Of a stretch of DNA of 53,629 nucleotides, positions 45,776-53,629 are shown piece after piece; position 1 is the first letter of the stretch; every line of letters starts with the position of its first letter. Position numbers and translations under genes: made by a program. Source of the DNA: an uncultured archaeon (lineage in GTDB: Archaea; Thermoproteota; Nitrososphaeria_A; Caldarchaeales; Calditenuaceae); NCBI GenBank assembly GCA_938017985.1, contig CALIKS010000020.1, positions 1-53,629 on the forward strand, written 5' to 3'. The notes under the pieces were generated by a model that saw only the letters and a list, made by a program, of their open reading frames with translations, searched no databases and was not told the origin of the DNA.

Positions 45776-46816
45776 ATGGATCCCGCCTACCTATTGGCCA
45801 AAAGCTTCGCAGAGAAAGGAGCGCTGTTTGAGAAGCGATTCTATGAGGAGCTTATAGAGTCTCCGCACCTTGCAGAACTAGTAAACGCACTCAGGGCAAC
45901 AAAATACTCCAATGAACTCTCCAAGATCTCTCCTCCATACAGTAGTCTAAAAATTGAGCAAGCCCTAAGAAGGTCGCTGATCGAGACACACTTCAAGTTT
46001 CATCGATTAATGAGGAAACACAGAGTTTTGAACGTACTTTACGATAGATACATGGTGAGAAACTTGAAGAGTATCTATAGAGGCATAGCCGCTGGAAAGA
46101 CATATGAAGAATTGATGAAGCTCATAGACCTGAGAGCTGAAGAATTAATGGGGATTCGAGACATCGTGATTAAGGCCATGACGACAGGCTCGCTTAAAGA
46201 GTCAGTAGAAGTATTGCAACAGACAGCCTTCGGGGAAGCACTACGGGAGGCATATCAATTATTTGAGAAGACAAGTGACCCAACTGTCTTCGAGCTTAGA
46301 CTTGAAAAAGCAATGATGAAAAAATTGTTCGAAGCAATTAAGAAGTCAGGGTTAATGGATAGAAAGCATTACTACGAAATTTTTTACCCCATGATTGACT
46401 CCTTTATCATTACTGGCATTTTAAGAATGAAGTTGTGGGGACTATCATCATCAGAATGTAGAAAATTGATGGAGGGAGTGAAGAGTAGGCTGCCTAAACC
46501 CTTAATAGAACTACTGTACGAATCTAACAAGGTTGGAGACATCTTAAAGGGCCTCGAGTTAAATAAAAAATTTTTGCCAAAATTTACTTCTCATCCTGAA
46601 TTGACTCCACTCATAAAAGAACTTGAAGATGGGTTCTACAGAATTATGATAACGAATGCCAAGAGAGTATTCATGAAGACTAGGTCGAGCAAGGTACTGG
46701 TAGTTGCTTCTCTAATTTTGAAGGAGAATGAAGTGTCGAACCTCGTAGCAATAGCTACTGGAATAGAGAGCAGAATGCCTGCCGAGCGAATAATAGATAA
46801 GCTATTTATACCGTGA
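45776..46816 (+). CDS. V/A-type ATP synthase subunit C
   Basis: All-alpha sequence with FEKRFYEELIESPHLAELVNALRATKY and YEIFYPMIDSFIITGILRMKLWGLSSSE. Confidence 0.75.
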   Translation: MDPAYLLAKSFAEKGALFEKRFYEELIESPHLAELVNALRATKYSNELSKISPPYSSLKIEQALRRSLIETHFKFHRLMRKHRVLNVLYDRYMVRNLKSIYRGIAAGKTYEELMKLIDLRAEELMGIRDIVIKAMTTGSLKESVEVLQQTAFGEALREAYQLFEKTSDPTVFELRLEKAMMKKLFEAIKKSGLMDRKHYYEIFYPMIDSFIITGILRMKLWGLSSSECRKLMEGVKSRLPKPLIELLYESNKVGDILKGLELNKKFLPKFTSHPELTPLIKELEDGFYRIMITNAKRVFMKTRSSKVLVVASLILKENEVSNLVAIATGIESRMPAERIIDKLFIP

Positions 46817-46820
46817 TTTT

Positions 46821-47120
46821 CTAATAAATTATCCTGAAGTTCTTAAACTCTCCTTTATAGTCTAGCCACTCAATCTCTATGGACTTGACGATGGCTCCGC
46901 TCGGACCTTTTTTACACCAATCAATCATCTTCTCGACATCTCTTTTACGGCCCTCAAAGACCGCCTCAACTCTCCCGTCGGGTAGGTTTCTGACCCATCC
47001 GGTAACACCCACACTGTCAGCCATCCTCTTAGTATGCATCCTGAAGAAGACTCCCTGAACTACCCCAGACACGTATACATGAGCCCTACTCATTCTTGAC
47101 TCGTCGGACATCCTTATCAT
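46821..47120 (-). CDS. acyP: Acylphosphatase
   Basis: RAHVYVSGVVQGVFFRMHTKRMADSVGVTGWVRNLPDGRVEAVFEG. Confidence 0.95.
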   Translation of the reverse strand: MIRMSDESRMSRAHVYVSGVVQGVFFRMHTKRMADSVGVTGWVRNLPDGRVEAVFEGRKRDVEKMIDWCKKGPSGAIVKSIEIEWLDYKGEFKNFRIIY

Positions 47121-48916
47121 TTTATTTTGAAGGTTTTTTTATTAATTTTCCCATTGTTAGATTTATCTGAGTATTGTTGGTCATGCTTTCCTGCAGCTTC
47201 GGACAACTTTCTTGATACTTCCATGATATTATCTAGACACTTGAGAAATAGGGGCTCATACATCTGTGCAGCCTTATCGAGGGCGTCTGAGTATTTCATC
47301 TCGCCTCTCTCAATCGCGTCCATCATTTCCTCAATGGCTCGTCTTGTTGCTGGTGTGACTAGTCTTGAGTCCGTGTCTTCAAGCGTGTCAATCAATACAC
47401 GTCCTAGACTTGTAGGGATGTATATTCCAGACCTATTCTTAACGTATCCCCGTTTTGCTATAAGTGTGGGGAACGAGGCTCGGGTAGCATCGGTGCCTAT
47501 ATGGTGTTCTTCCATTCTTTTCAGTAGTTCTGCCTCTGATAGCCTAGGAGGAGGCTTAGTCTCATCCTCAACTAACTCGATGCTAACAATCCTGAGTGTT
47601 TGGCCAGGAATGAGTCTTGGTAGCTTGTTTTCCTTAGGCCTAAAGTATCCAAAGACGTCGTAAAATCCGACTGATGAGACATAACTACCATTGGCAACTA
47701 CTTCCACGTCACCAATACGCATCTCTGCTTTTTGCGTAGTCAGCTCTGCATCATCACAATAAGCATTTGCATAGAATCTCCTAGCAATGTATTCCCAGAT
47801 CATTCTGAGAATTCCTGAGCCGTTGAAGGGCGCTATTGGGAATATCGGTGGATGAGCACCATCATCAAGCCTTCCCTGCCTAGGCCTCGCCACCTTAGGG
47901 ACTGGCTCCCTAACAATACCACCATAAATAACTGCTTTGAGACTACTATCATACCTAAAGTTTTGGGGATACTTATTCGTGTCCGTTCTAGGGTAGCTTA
48001 TGTATCCCTCAGCGTAGAGAGTCTCCATCATCGATAGTAGCCTCGAGGCGGGAAGCCGCGTCAGCCTAGCAAGGTCTCTTAAGACATCATCAGTCCTCGA
48101 AGGCAATGGCCTAAGCGCGACTTTAGTCTCACTCCTAAACGACTTCACAACAGCTAAATTACTACTCGAAGCACTTCTATACGCATACTCGGCATTATCT
48201 CGCTCATGTACGTGTTGAGAATAAGCCGTCAGTCTCTCACCATCAAGTGTCTCTAGCACTGCCTTAAGGTACCAGTACTTAGTCGGCTTGAATGTCTCGA
48301 TCTCTCTTTCACGTTTAACGACGAAGTAGAGGGTTGGCATCTGACAACTTCCCCAACTAATCAGGCCGACATTCCTATTGTGCCTCCTAGCAGAGAGTGT
48401 GAGAAGCCTCGTAAAGGCGGCTCCAGTTATCAGGTCGAATGAATGCCTAAGAATGGCTTTCTCCACCCATCTCCAGTTAAGGTCGTCCTCCAGTCTATTC
48501 CAGCTTTCCAATAGCTCGCTCCTAGCAGTAGAGTTAAAACGCATCCTCTTGAATGGAGCATCTTCACCCCTTATGGATCGATAAAGCGAGAGAATCTCCA
48601 TTCCAATTAGTTCGCCTTCATGATCATTGTCAGTAGCAATTACTAGTAATCCATCATTCTCCTTAAAGGCACTTGAAAGTCTGATGTAAGCCTTCTCGTC
48701 CCTAATTACTCGGATGAGTCTTCTGAGCTTAATAATTGACTCCGGCTTAACGGCCCACCAGTTTCTATACTCTTCTGGCAAGTCAAGTTCCAAGAGATGA
48801 CCGCTCACGCTTAGAACGTAGAGACTCTCATTGATGTTTGAGAGAGCTTCTTTAATCGCCCTAGCCACGCTTGCCTTTTCAGCAACCACGATGTACTTCG
48901 CAAGAGATGTATCCAT
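47117..48916 (-). CDS. topA: DNA topoisomerase type IA (Topo I/III)
   Basis: VVAEKASVARAI Toprim start, ATDNDHEGELIGMEIL, ISYPRTDTNKYP catalytic Tyr, HHIGTDATRASFP. Confidence 0.95.
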   Translation of the reverse strand: MDTSLAKYIVVAEKASVARAIKEALSNINESLYVLSVSGHLLELDLPEEYRNWWAVKPESIIKLRRLIRVIRDEKAYIRLSSAFKENDGLLVIATDNDHEGELIGMEILSLYRSIRGEDAPFKRMRFNSTARSELLESWNRLEDDLNWRWVEKAILRHSFDLITGAAFTRLLTLSARRHNRNVGLISWGSCQMPTLYFVVKREREIETFKPTKYWYLKAVLETLDGERLTAYSQHVHERDNAEYAYRSASSSNLAVVKSFRSETKVALRPLPSRTDDVLRDLARLTRLPASRLLSMMETLYAEGYISYPRTDTNKYPQNFRYDSSLKAVIYGGIVREPVPKVARPRQGRLDDGAHPPIFPIAPFNGSGILRMIWEYIARRFYANAYCDDAELTTQKAEMRIGDVEVVANGSYVSSVGFYDVFGYFRPKENKLPRLIPGQTLRIVSIELVEDETKPPPRLSEAELLKRMEEHHIGTDATRASFPTLIAKRGYVKNRSGIYIPTSLGRVLIDTLEDTDSRLVTPATRRAIEEMMDAIERGEMKYSDALDKAAQMYEPLFLKCLDNIMEVSRKLSEAAGKHDQQYSDKSNNGKINKKTFKIK

Positions 48917-48992
48917 TATGTCCTATCATACTTCTAATGAACTAAAACATATATTATGCAGTAGGACCAAACATATATCAGAATAGACATTC

Positions 48993-49697
48993 ATGGATAC
49001 CTCACATCTAGGCGGGCAATTCTACAGACACGTGATATACGACAAAAAACAATGGCAGATATTCAGCAGTAAAAGAGAAATCGCTAAGAGAATTATGGCA
49101 CCCCTATACATGGAGGGGTATAATCCAATAATTTATGGAAGCATAGCGAGAGGAGACGTAGATGAAGACAGCGACGTCGATATATTCATAGAACAAGTAG
49201 TTAACCCAGCAATAATAGAGACAATCATAGAAAAAAATCTTGGAGGGTGGCTCAGGAGAACAGTTGTGCAGGCCACTCCTGGCTATGTGGTTAAGGGCTA
49301 CATATTCATCGACGAGCTAGTTTCTATTTCCTTTCCATTGATAGAAATGCTTCCAAACGAGGCTGAATTCTACTCCATAGCTGGTAAGCTGGGCTACAAT
49401 GACGTCTTGGAGAATAAAAGAACCAGTGGCATGAATAAATCTATGATAGTCATAATTCCCGTAGAGGATGGACATATGGAGTTTCCGGCGAGACAGGACC
49501 CTGACCTAGCCGCGAAGCTAATAAACGTGGACCCCAAGGCTCTTCGGGAAAGAATACACATACTTGAGAAGAGAAAAGAACATGGGAGGACAGGTACATA
49601 CATTGAGCTTGAGCTTGACGGAGGAGAAACATTCTCGCAGGCATTAAAAACAATAATTAATCAAAATCCTATCTTGAGGAGAAGAATGAAAAAATGA
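48993..49697 (+). CDS. Nucleotidyltransferase-domain protein
   Basis: IIYGSIARGDVDEDSDVDIFI (GS-x9-DxD) motif; adjacent to pelota. Confidence 0.8.
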   Translation: MDTSHLGGQFYRHVIYDKKQWQIFSSKREIAKRIMAPLYMEGYNPIIYGSIARGDVDEDSDVDIFIEQVVNPAIIETIIEKNLGGWLRRTVVQATPGYVVKGYIFIDELVSISFPLIEMLPNEAEFYSIAGKLGYNDVLENKRTSGMNKSMIVIIPVEDGHMEFPARQDPDLAAKLINVDPKALRERIHILEKRKEHGRTGTYIELELDGGETFSQALKTIINQNPILRRRMKK

Positions 49698-50749
49698 AAG
49701 TGCTAAGCATCGATAAGATAAAGCGGAGAATAAAACTCATACCTGAGACAAGCATAGACCTACTGAACATATATAGATTAATCGAGCCTGGAGACGTAGT
49801 ATACTCAGAGACTACTAGGGAAGTGAAGAAGCACCGAGCATCAGGCGAAGTTGATAGCGAGAGAATCAAGATAAAGATAGGCATAGAAGTAGTTAAAAAA
49901 ATAGCAGATCCTTTCATGAGACGAATATCATTACTCGGCATAATCAAGCACACCGATAAAGAAATAGACGTCATAAAGAAGCATCATACGATTCATCTTG
50001 AATTAGAAAAACCAATAGAGATTGAGAGTAGAATGAGATTTCCACTCCTCTTGTCACTTGCAAAGTCCACATATAGAAAAGTCATACATGACGTCCTCTG
50101 CATATCTATAGACGATGAAAAATTCGCAGTAATTCATATCTCAAACTCGGGTGTAAAGATACTTAGGACAAGGGAACTATCTCCGCCCGTGAAGGGCATA
50201 TTACAATATCAAGAAGAAGATACACTAAGCAAAAACGTCGATGAAGTCATCAAAGTAATCGAGGAAGAGATAGAGTCAAGACGTAAACTCGAGCTTATTC
50301 TCCTCGGACCATCAGTCATAATAGAGAGGTTCTCAAAGGAAATTAAGGCCAAGAGGCCGGAAATCGGAAGACTGATTAAACGTCAAATAAGAGCGTCGAG
50401 TGGAGGAATAGACGGACTATTAGAGGCGATGAGAATGGGCTCGATAGGCAGGCATCTCAAACCACTAGAGGACGCATTCATAGTCGAAGAAACAATAAGA
50501 CAGGTCTCAAAGATTCCAGAGAAAGCAAAAATGGGTCTCGAGGAAGTCACTAAAGCACTAAGTAGCGGAAAAAGAGGCTTAGTACTAATAACTGAAGATT
50601 ATTTATGGAAATTACTCGGGGACGAGAGAATTAACTCAATCCTTTCTGAGGCAGAAAAGGGGAGACTCGAGTTAAGAATAATACTCTCAGAGACTGAGGC
50701 AGCTGAAAAATTAGATGCATTTGGAGGAATTGTGTTAATAAACAGATAA
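49694..50749 (+). CDS. pelA: mRNA surveillance protein Pelota
   Basis: LSIDKIKRRIKLIPETSIDLLNIYRLIEPGDVVYSETTREVK; C-terminal eRF1-like domain. Confidence 0.93.
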   Translation: MKVLSIDKIKRRIKLIPETSIDLLNIYRLIEPGDVVYSETTREVKKHRASGEVDSERIKIKIGIEVVKKIADPFMRRISLLGIIKHTDKEIDVIKKHHTIHLELEKPIEIESRMRFPLLLSLAKSTYRKVIHDVLCISIDDEKFAVIHISNSGVKILRTRELSPPVKGILQYQEEDTLSKNVDEVIKVIEEEIESRRKLELILLGPSVIIERFSKEIKAKRPEIGRLIKRQIRASSGGIDGLLEAMRMGSIGRHLKPLEDAFIVEETIRQVSKIPEKAKMGLEEVTKALSSGKRGLVLITEDYLWKLLGDERINSILSEAEKGRLELRIILSETEAAEKLDAFGGIVLINR

Positions 50750-50754
50750 TAAAA

Positions 50755-51945
50755 TTAGGTCTCTGAGCTATGTCTTAATTTATCCATTGTTAATACATGC
50801 GTATTGGCTTTTAATGATAAGTTCTCTCCAAGCCGTGCACCTATGAGAAATACATCTTCATCCTTGTTACCAGCAATGTCTATGAGTCTCTGAGTGATGA
50901 CACCATCAAATACGACATATTTAAATTGATTTGTCTCAGACAGTTTTTGCGCAAGTTCGCTTACAGGGGCTCTGAAGATCTCGTTGAATTCCTTATCAAG
51001 AACGACTCCAATTAGGTTGCCTTCTATCTGTTCTATTAAAGGACTTATTTTTTCCAATGCCTCTCCTAGGAGCTGTTTACTCTCCACGGCAGGTGTGACA
51101 GGTATCTTTACTTTTTTGATAGCCTCTTCGAGTGGTATTGCAGACTCAAGGGCCTCACTAATCTCTCTTGCCGTAAGCTCCTCAACTTCTTTTCCATAAG
51201 GCGCTCTTGCTACTAGGTCAACCTTGAAGTTTTGGCTGAGCTCTCTTAGAATCATATCGCCTCCTCTATCACCGTCAAGAAAAGCAATGACTTTACTCTT
51301 CTTACTAAGAATCCTTTGCAGCGATGCTGGGACTTTAACACCGCCCACTGCTATGACGTTTCTGTAACCATACCTTAACAGATTGATTACGTCAGCTCTA
51401 CCCTCTGTAAGTATTACTTCATCAGCAGTCTCAGCATCCGGACCCGCGGGTAATTTATCAGGACCGAGCTCTATGAGCTTGGCCTTTAGCACTGACTCCT
51501 CGAGCTCTTTGATAACTTCTGTCTCCATGGGTACTTTCTGTTTTTCCCACTCGTATAAGATGGTGCGAGCCCGCTCAACTATTTTCTTCCTCTTCTCTAT
51601 CCTCACGTCCTCTATCTTCTCTATGGTGACTTTTGCTGAGTATGGACCTACTTTGTCCAGACTCTCCACCATCGCGGCTATGAGTGCTGTATAGAACCTG
51701 TCCATGCTGCTCGGAATTATTATTTTACCAATGGTTTTTCCTCCCTGAGTATGAACCTGCACTTCAATCCTGCCTATTCTACCAGTCTTCTGGAGCTCCC
51801 TGAGATCTAGGTCAGAACTGAATATTCCTTCTGTTTGTCCGAAGGTTGCACCAATGACGTCGTTTTTATCGACTACGCCGTCAATTTCTATTTTTGCCTC
51901 TATGATATATTTGGTTGATAATGACTGTGTGCTCAAATCTTTCAC
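50755..51945 (-). CDS. dnaG: Archaeal DnaG-type primase
   Basis: STKYIIEAKIEIDGVVDKNDVIGATFGQTEGIF; Toprim EVILTEGRADVINLLRYGYRNVIAVGG, FLDGDRGGDMILREL. Confidence 0.95.
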   Translation of the reverse strand: MKDLSTQSLSTKYIIEAKIEIDGVVDKNDVIGATFGQTEGIFSSDLDLRELQKTGRIGRIEVQVHTQGGKTIGKIIIPSSMDRFYTALIAAMVESLDKVGPYSAKVTIEKIEDVRIEKRKKIVERARTILYEWEKQKVPMETEVIKELEESVLKAKLIELGPDKLPAGPDAETADEVILTEGRADVINLLRYGYRNVIAVGGVKVPASLQRILSKKSKVIAFLDGDRGGDMILRELSQNFKVDLVARAPYGKEVEELTAREISEALESAIPLEEAIKKVKIPVTPAVESKQLLGEALEKISPLIEQIEGNLIGVVLDKEFNEIFRAPVSELAQKLSETNQFKYVVFDGVITQRLIDIAGNKDEDVFLIGARLGENLSLKANTHVLTMDKLRHSSET

Positions 51946-52298
51946 CTATAAGTATGATTCTCACTCAAATCTATTTTCTTGGAGCAGTTTAAATACTTAT
52001 TTCATAGTTAATGCTTAGACACTAATAACTACAAAAGAATGTAACAAAATCAAATTAATCGTTTTGATAGACTTATGATTTTAGCTCGTGGTCTACTCAT
52101 CATTCTCCTAACGGTTAGAACTAACTCAGCCTCCTCATAACTGATTACCCTAAGAATTAAGCGGAGAAGCATTTGTTTCAGAGCAATTTTTAAACTTCAT
52201 GCGAATCGTACTTCATCATATAGTTAATAATGACTTGTAAATTGAAGGAAAGTTTTTATCATGCTGGAGTTGAAATAGTGATTGCAGGTGAAATATGA

Positions 52299-52577
52299 AT
52301 GGCTGATGATGCAATAGTCCTTGTTGGTAAGAAACCGACGATGAATTACGTCCTAGCTACAACGATGCCTCTTATGGAGGGAAGAAGAGTAGTAATCAAA
52401 GCGAGAGGAAGAGCGATAAGCAAAGCTGTCGACATAGTAGAAGTCGTAAGACGCAGATTTTACCAGAATGCTAATATTGAAAAAATATCCATAGGCACAG
52501 AGGAGGGGCGTGTAGGGACAGACGGCAGACCAAGAAGTGTCAGCACAATAGACATCGTCATCGCACCGAAGAAATAA
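52299..52577 (+). CDS. albA: Alba family DNA/RNA-binding protein
   Basis: VGKKPTMNYVLATTMPLMEGRRVVIKARGRAISKAVDIVEVVRRRF. Confidence 0.95.
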   Translation: MADDAIVLVGKKPTMNYVLATTMPLMEGRRVVIKARGRAISKAVDIVEVVRRRFYQNANIEKISIGTEEGRVGTDGRPRSVSTIDIVIAPKK

Positions 52578-52677
52578 ACACATGGTCTCCGAATAATTAA
52601 GACATTCGCGGCGTCTCTTTTTTATTTTTTCTTCTGAGTAAAACATTATTAACATGAATATCAGGCATTGAATCGGT

Positions 52678-53547
52678 TTGAGGAGCTATAAACTATTAGA
52701 TGAAGAGACTGTGAGGTCGATTATTCCTCCTAGGCGGAAAAATTCTAGAAAGGGCGAGAATGGAGTCGTACTTGCAGTCGGCGGTAGCTGGATGTATCAT
52801 GGAGCTCCCTTCCTCGTAGCCATGGCGGCCTACCGATCTGGCGTAGACCTAGTTTATTTAGCAGTGCCTGAACCACTCGTAGACTCCATAAGAGCAATGA
52901 GCCCAGCACTCATAGTCATACCGCTACCAGACTACAAATTAACAAAAAGATCAGTAAACAAGTTATTGAAGAAGTTGCCACAAGTACATGCAGCAGCTAT
53001 TGGTCCAGGGCTCGCGATAGCGAGGGAGGAAGCCCTACATGAATTAATAAAAGAATTGTTGAGCCTCAACGTCGGATTAGTGCTTGACGCCTCCGCCTTA
53101 ATTCCATCAGTCCTTCAGGTTATAAGGGAGAAAAGAGTTATTCTGACACCACACGCCGGCGAGTTCAAACGGCTCTTCGGCCAGCAACCATCCACCAACC
53201 TAGACGAGAGAGTAGAACTATCCGCGAAAAAAGCAGAAGAATATGGCATAACAATTCTGCTTAAAGGGCCAGTAGACATAATCACTGACGGACATGAATC
53301 ATACATCAACACTACTGGAAACGCAGCAATGACGGTAGGAGGCACTGGAGATGTACTAACAGGCATCACAGCCGGGCTACTCACACGCATAGAAAGCCCA
53401 GTAAAATGCGCAGCCGCATCAGCATACATAAACGGAAAATGCGGAGATGTCGCATATCAAGAGCTTGGACTACACATACTACCCACAGACATAATTAACC
53501 TCATACCAAAAGTCATGAAGCCAATGGACAAAATAATCGAAGAATAG
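52678..53547 (+). CDS. ADP/ATP-dependent NAD(P)H-hydrate dehydratase (NnrD/CARKD)
   Basis: GENGVVLAVGGSWMYHGAPFLVAMAAYRSGVDLV, LTPHAGEFKRLFG, GNAAMTVGGTGDVLTGITAGLL. Confidence 0.93.
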   Translation: MRSYKLLDEETVRSIIPPRRKNSRKGENGVVLAVGGSWMYHGAPFLVAMAAYRSGVDLVYLAVPEPLVDSIRAMSPALIVIPLPDYKLTKRSVNKLLKKLPQVHAAAIGPGLAIAREEALHELIKELLSLNVGLVLDASALIPSVLQVIREKRVILTPHAGEFKRLFGQQPSTNLDERVELSAKKAEEYGITILLKGPVDIITDGHESYINTTGNAAMTVGGTGDVLTGITAGLLTRIESPVKCAAASAYINGKCGDVAYQELGLHILPTDIINLIPKVMKPMDKIIEE

Positions 53548-53629
53548 GACAAAGCAATGCCGCTGCAAAGATTAAATATATATAATTTACAGTTATGACT
53601 TTTAAATTTATGAAGTTCGGTATTGTTCC

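Noticed and set aside
47127-47663. 178-aa plus ORF
   Set aside because: Antisense of topoisomerase IA.
52010-52290. Possible C/D box sRNA in the dnaG-alba gap
   Set aside because: ATGATGA- and CTGA-like boxes are present on the minus strand but in the wrong order and spacing for a C-D'-C'-D architecture.
1-53629. CRISPR arrays, IS elements, integrases, toxin-antitoxin or defence genes
   Set aside because: No direct-repeat array or recognisable transposase, recombinase, Cas or restriction protein seen in the ORFs or gaps.

Overview
Archaeal chromosomal window, probably a thermophilic TACK/Thermoproteota-type lineage. The lineage guess is inference from aIF1A, Nep1, aDim2, Alba, Pelota, Topo VI B, an archaeal DnaG, SMC-ScpAB and a fused IPCT/DIPPS-like enzyme. 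The content is mostly housekeeping: five tRNA genes (one Leu gene with a canonical 37/38 intron), a five-gene oligopeptide ABC transporter, SecE-NusG and ribosomal stalk genes, SMC-ScpA-ScpB, AlaRS, two V-ATPase subunits, Topo IA, Pelota, DnaG and Alba. I see no CRISPR array, transposon, integrase or defence island. The most striking observation is a geranylgeranyl-reductase-like gene (about 6721-7863, minus) whose central ~385 bp segment lies in inverted orientation while every piece stays open. Re-inverting it on paper restores continuous protein motifs at both junctions, so it is a recent inversion, a reversible switch or an amplification/assembly chimera. Other points of interest: a beta-CASP metallo-beta-lactamase gene with no usable ATG/GTG/TTG for its conserved N-terminus (SufB/D is similar but weaker), a ribosomal L11/L1/L10/L12 cluster scattered on alternating strands, a DIPPS-like enzyme with an extra C-terminal membrane domain, an unassigned four-gene catabolic cluster (21.7-25.7 kb), and a sharp local strand-composition asymmetry. 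I found no clear evidence of a wholly new multi-gene system; the four-gene cluster and the inverted gene are the best candidates for follow-up.
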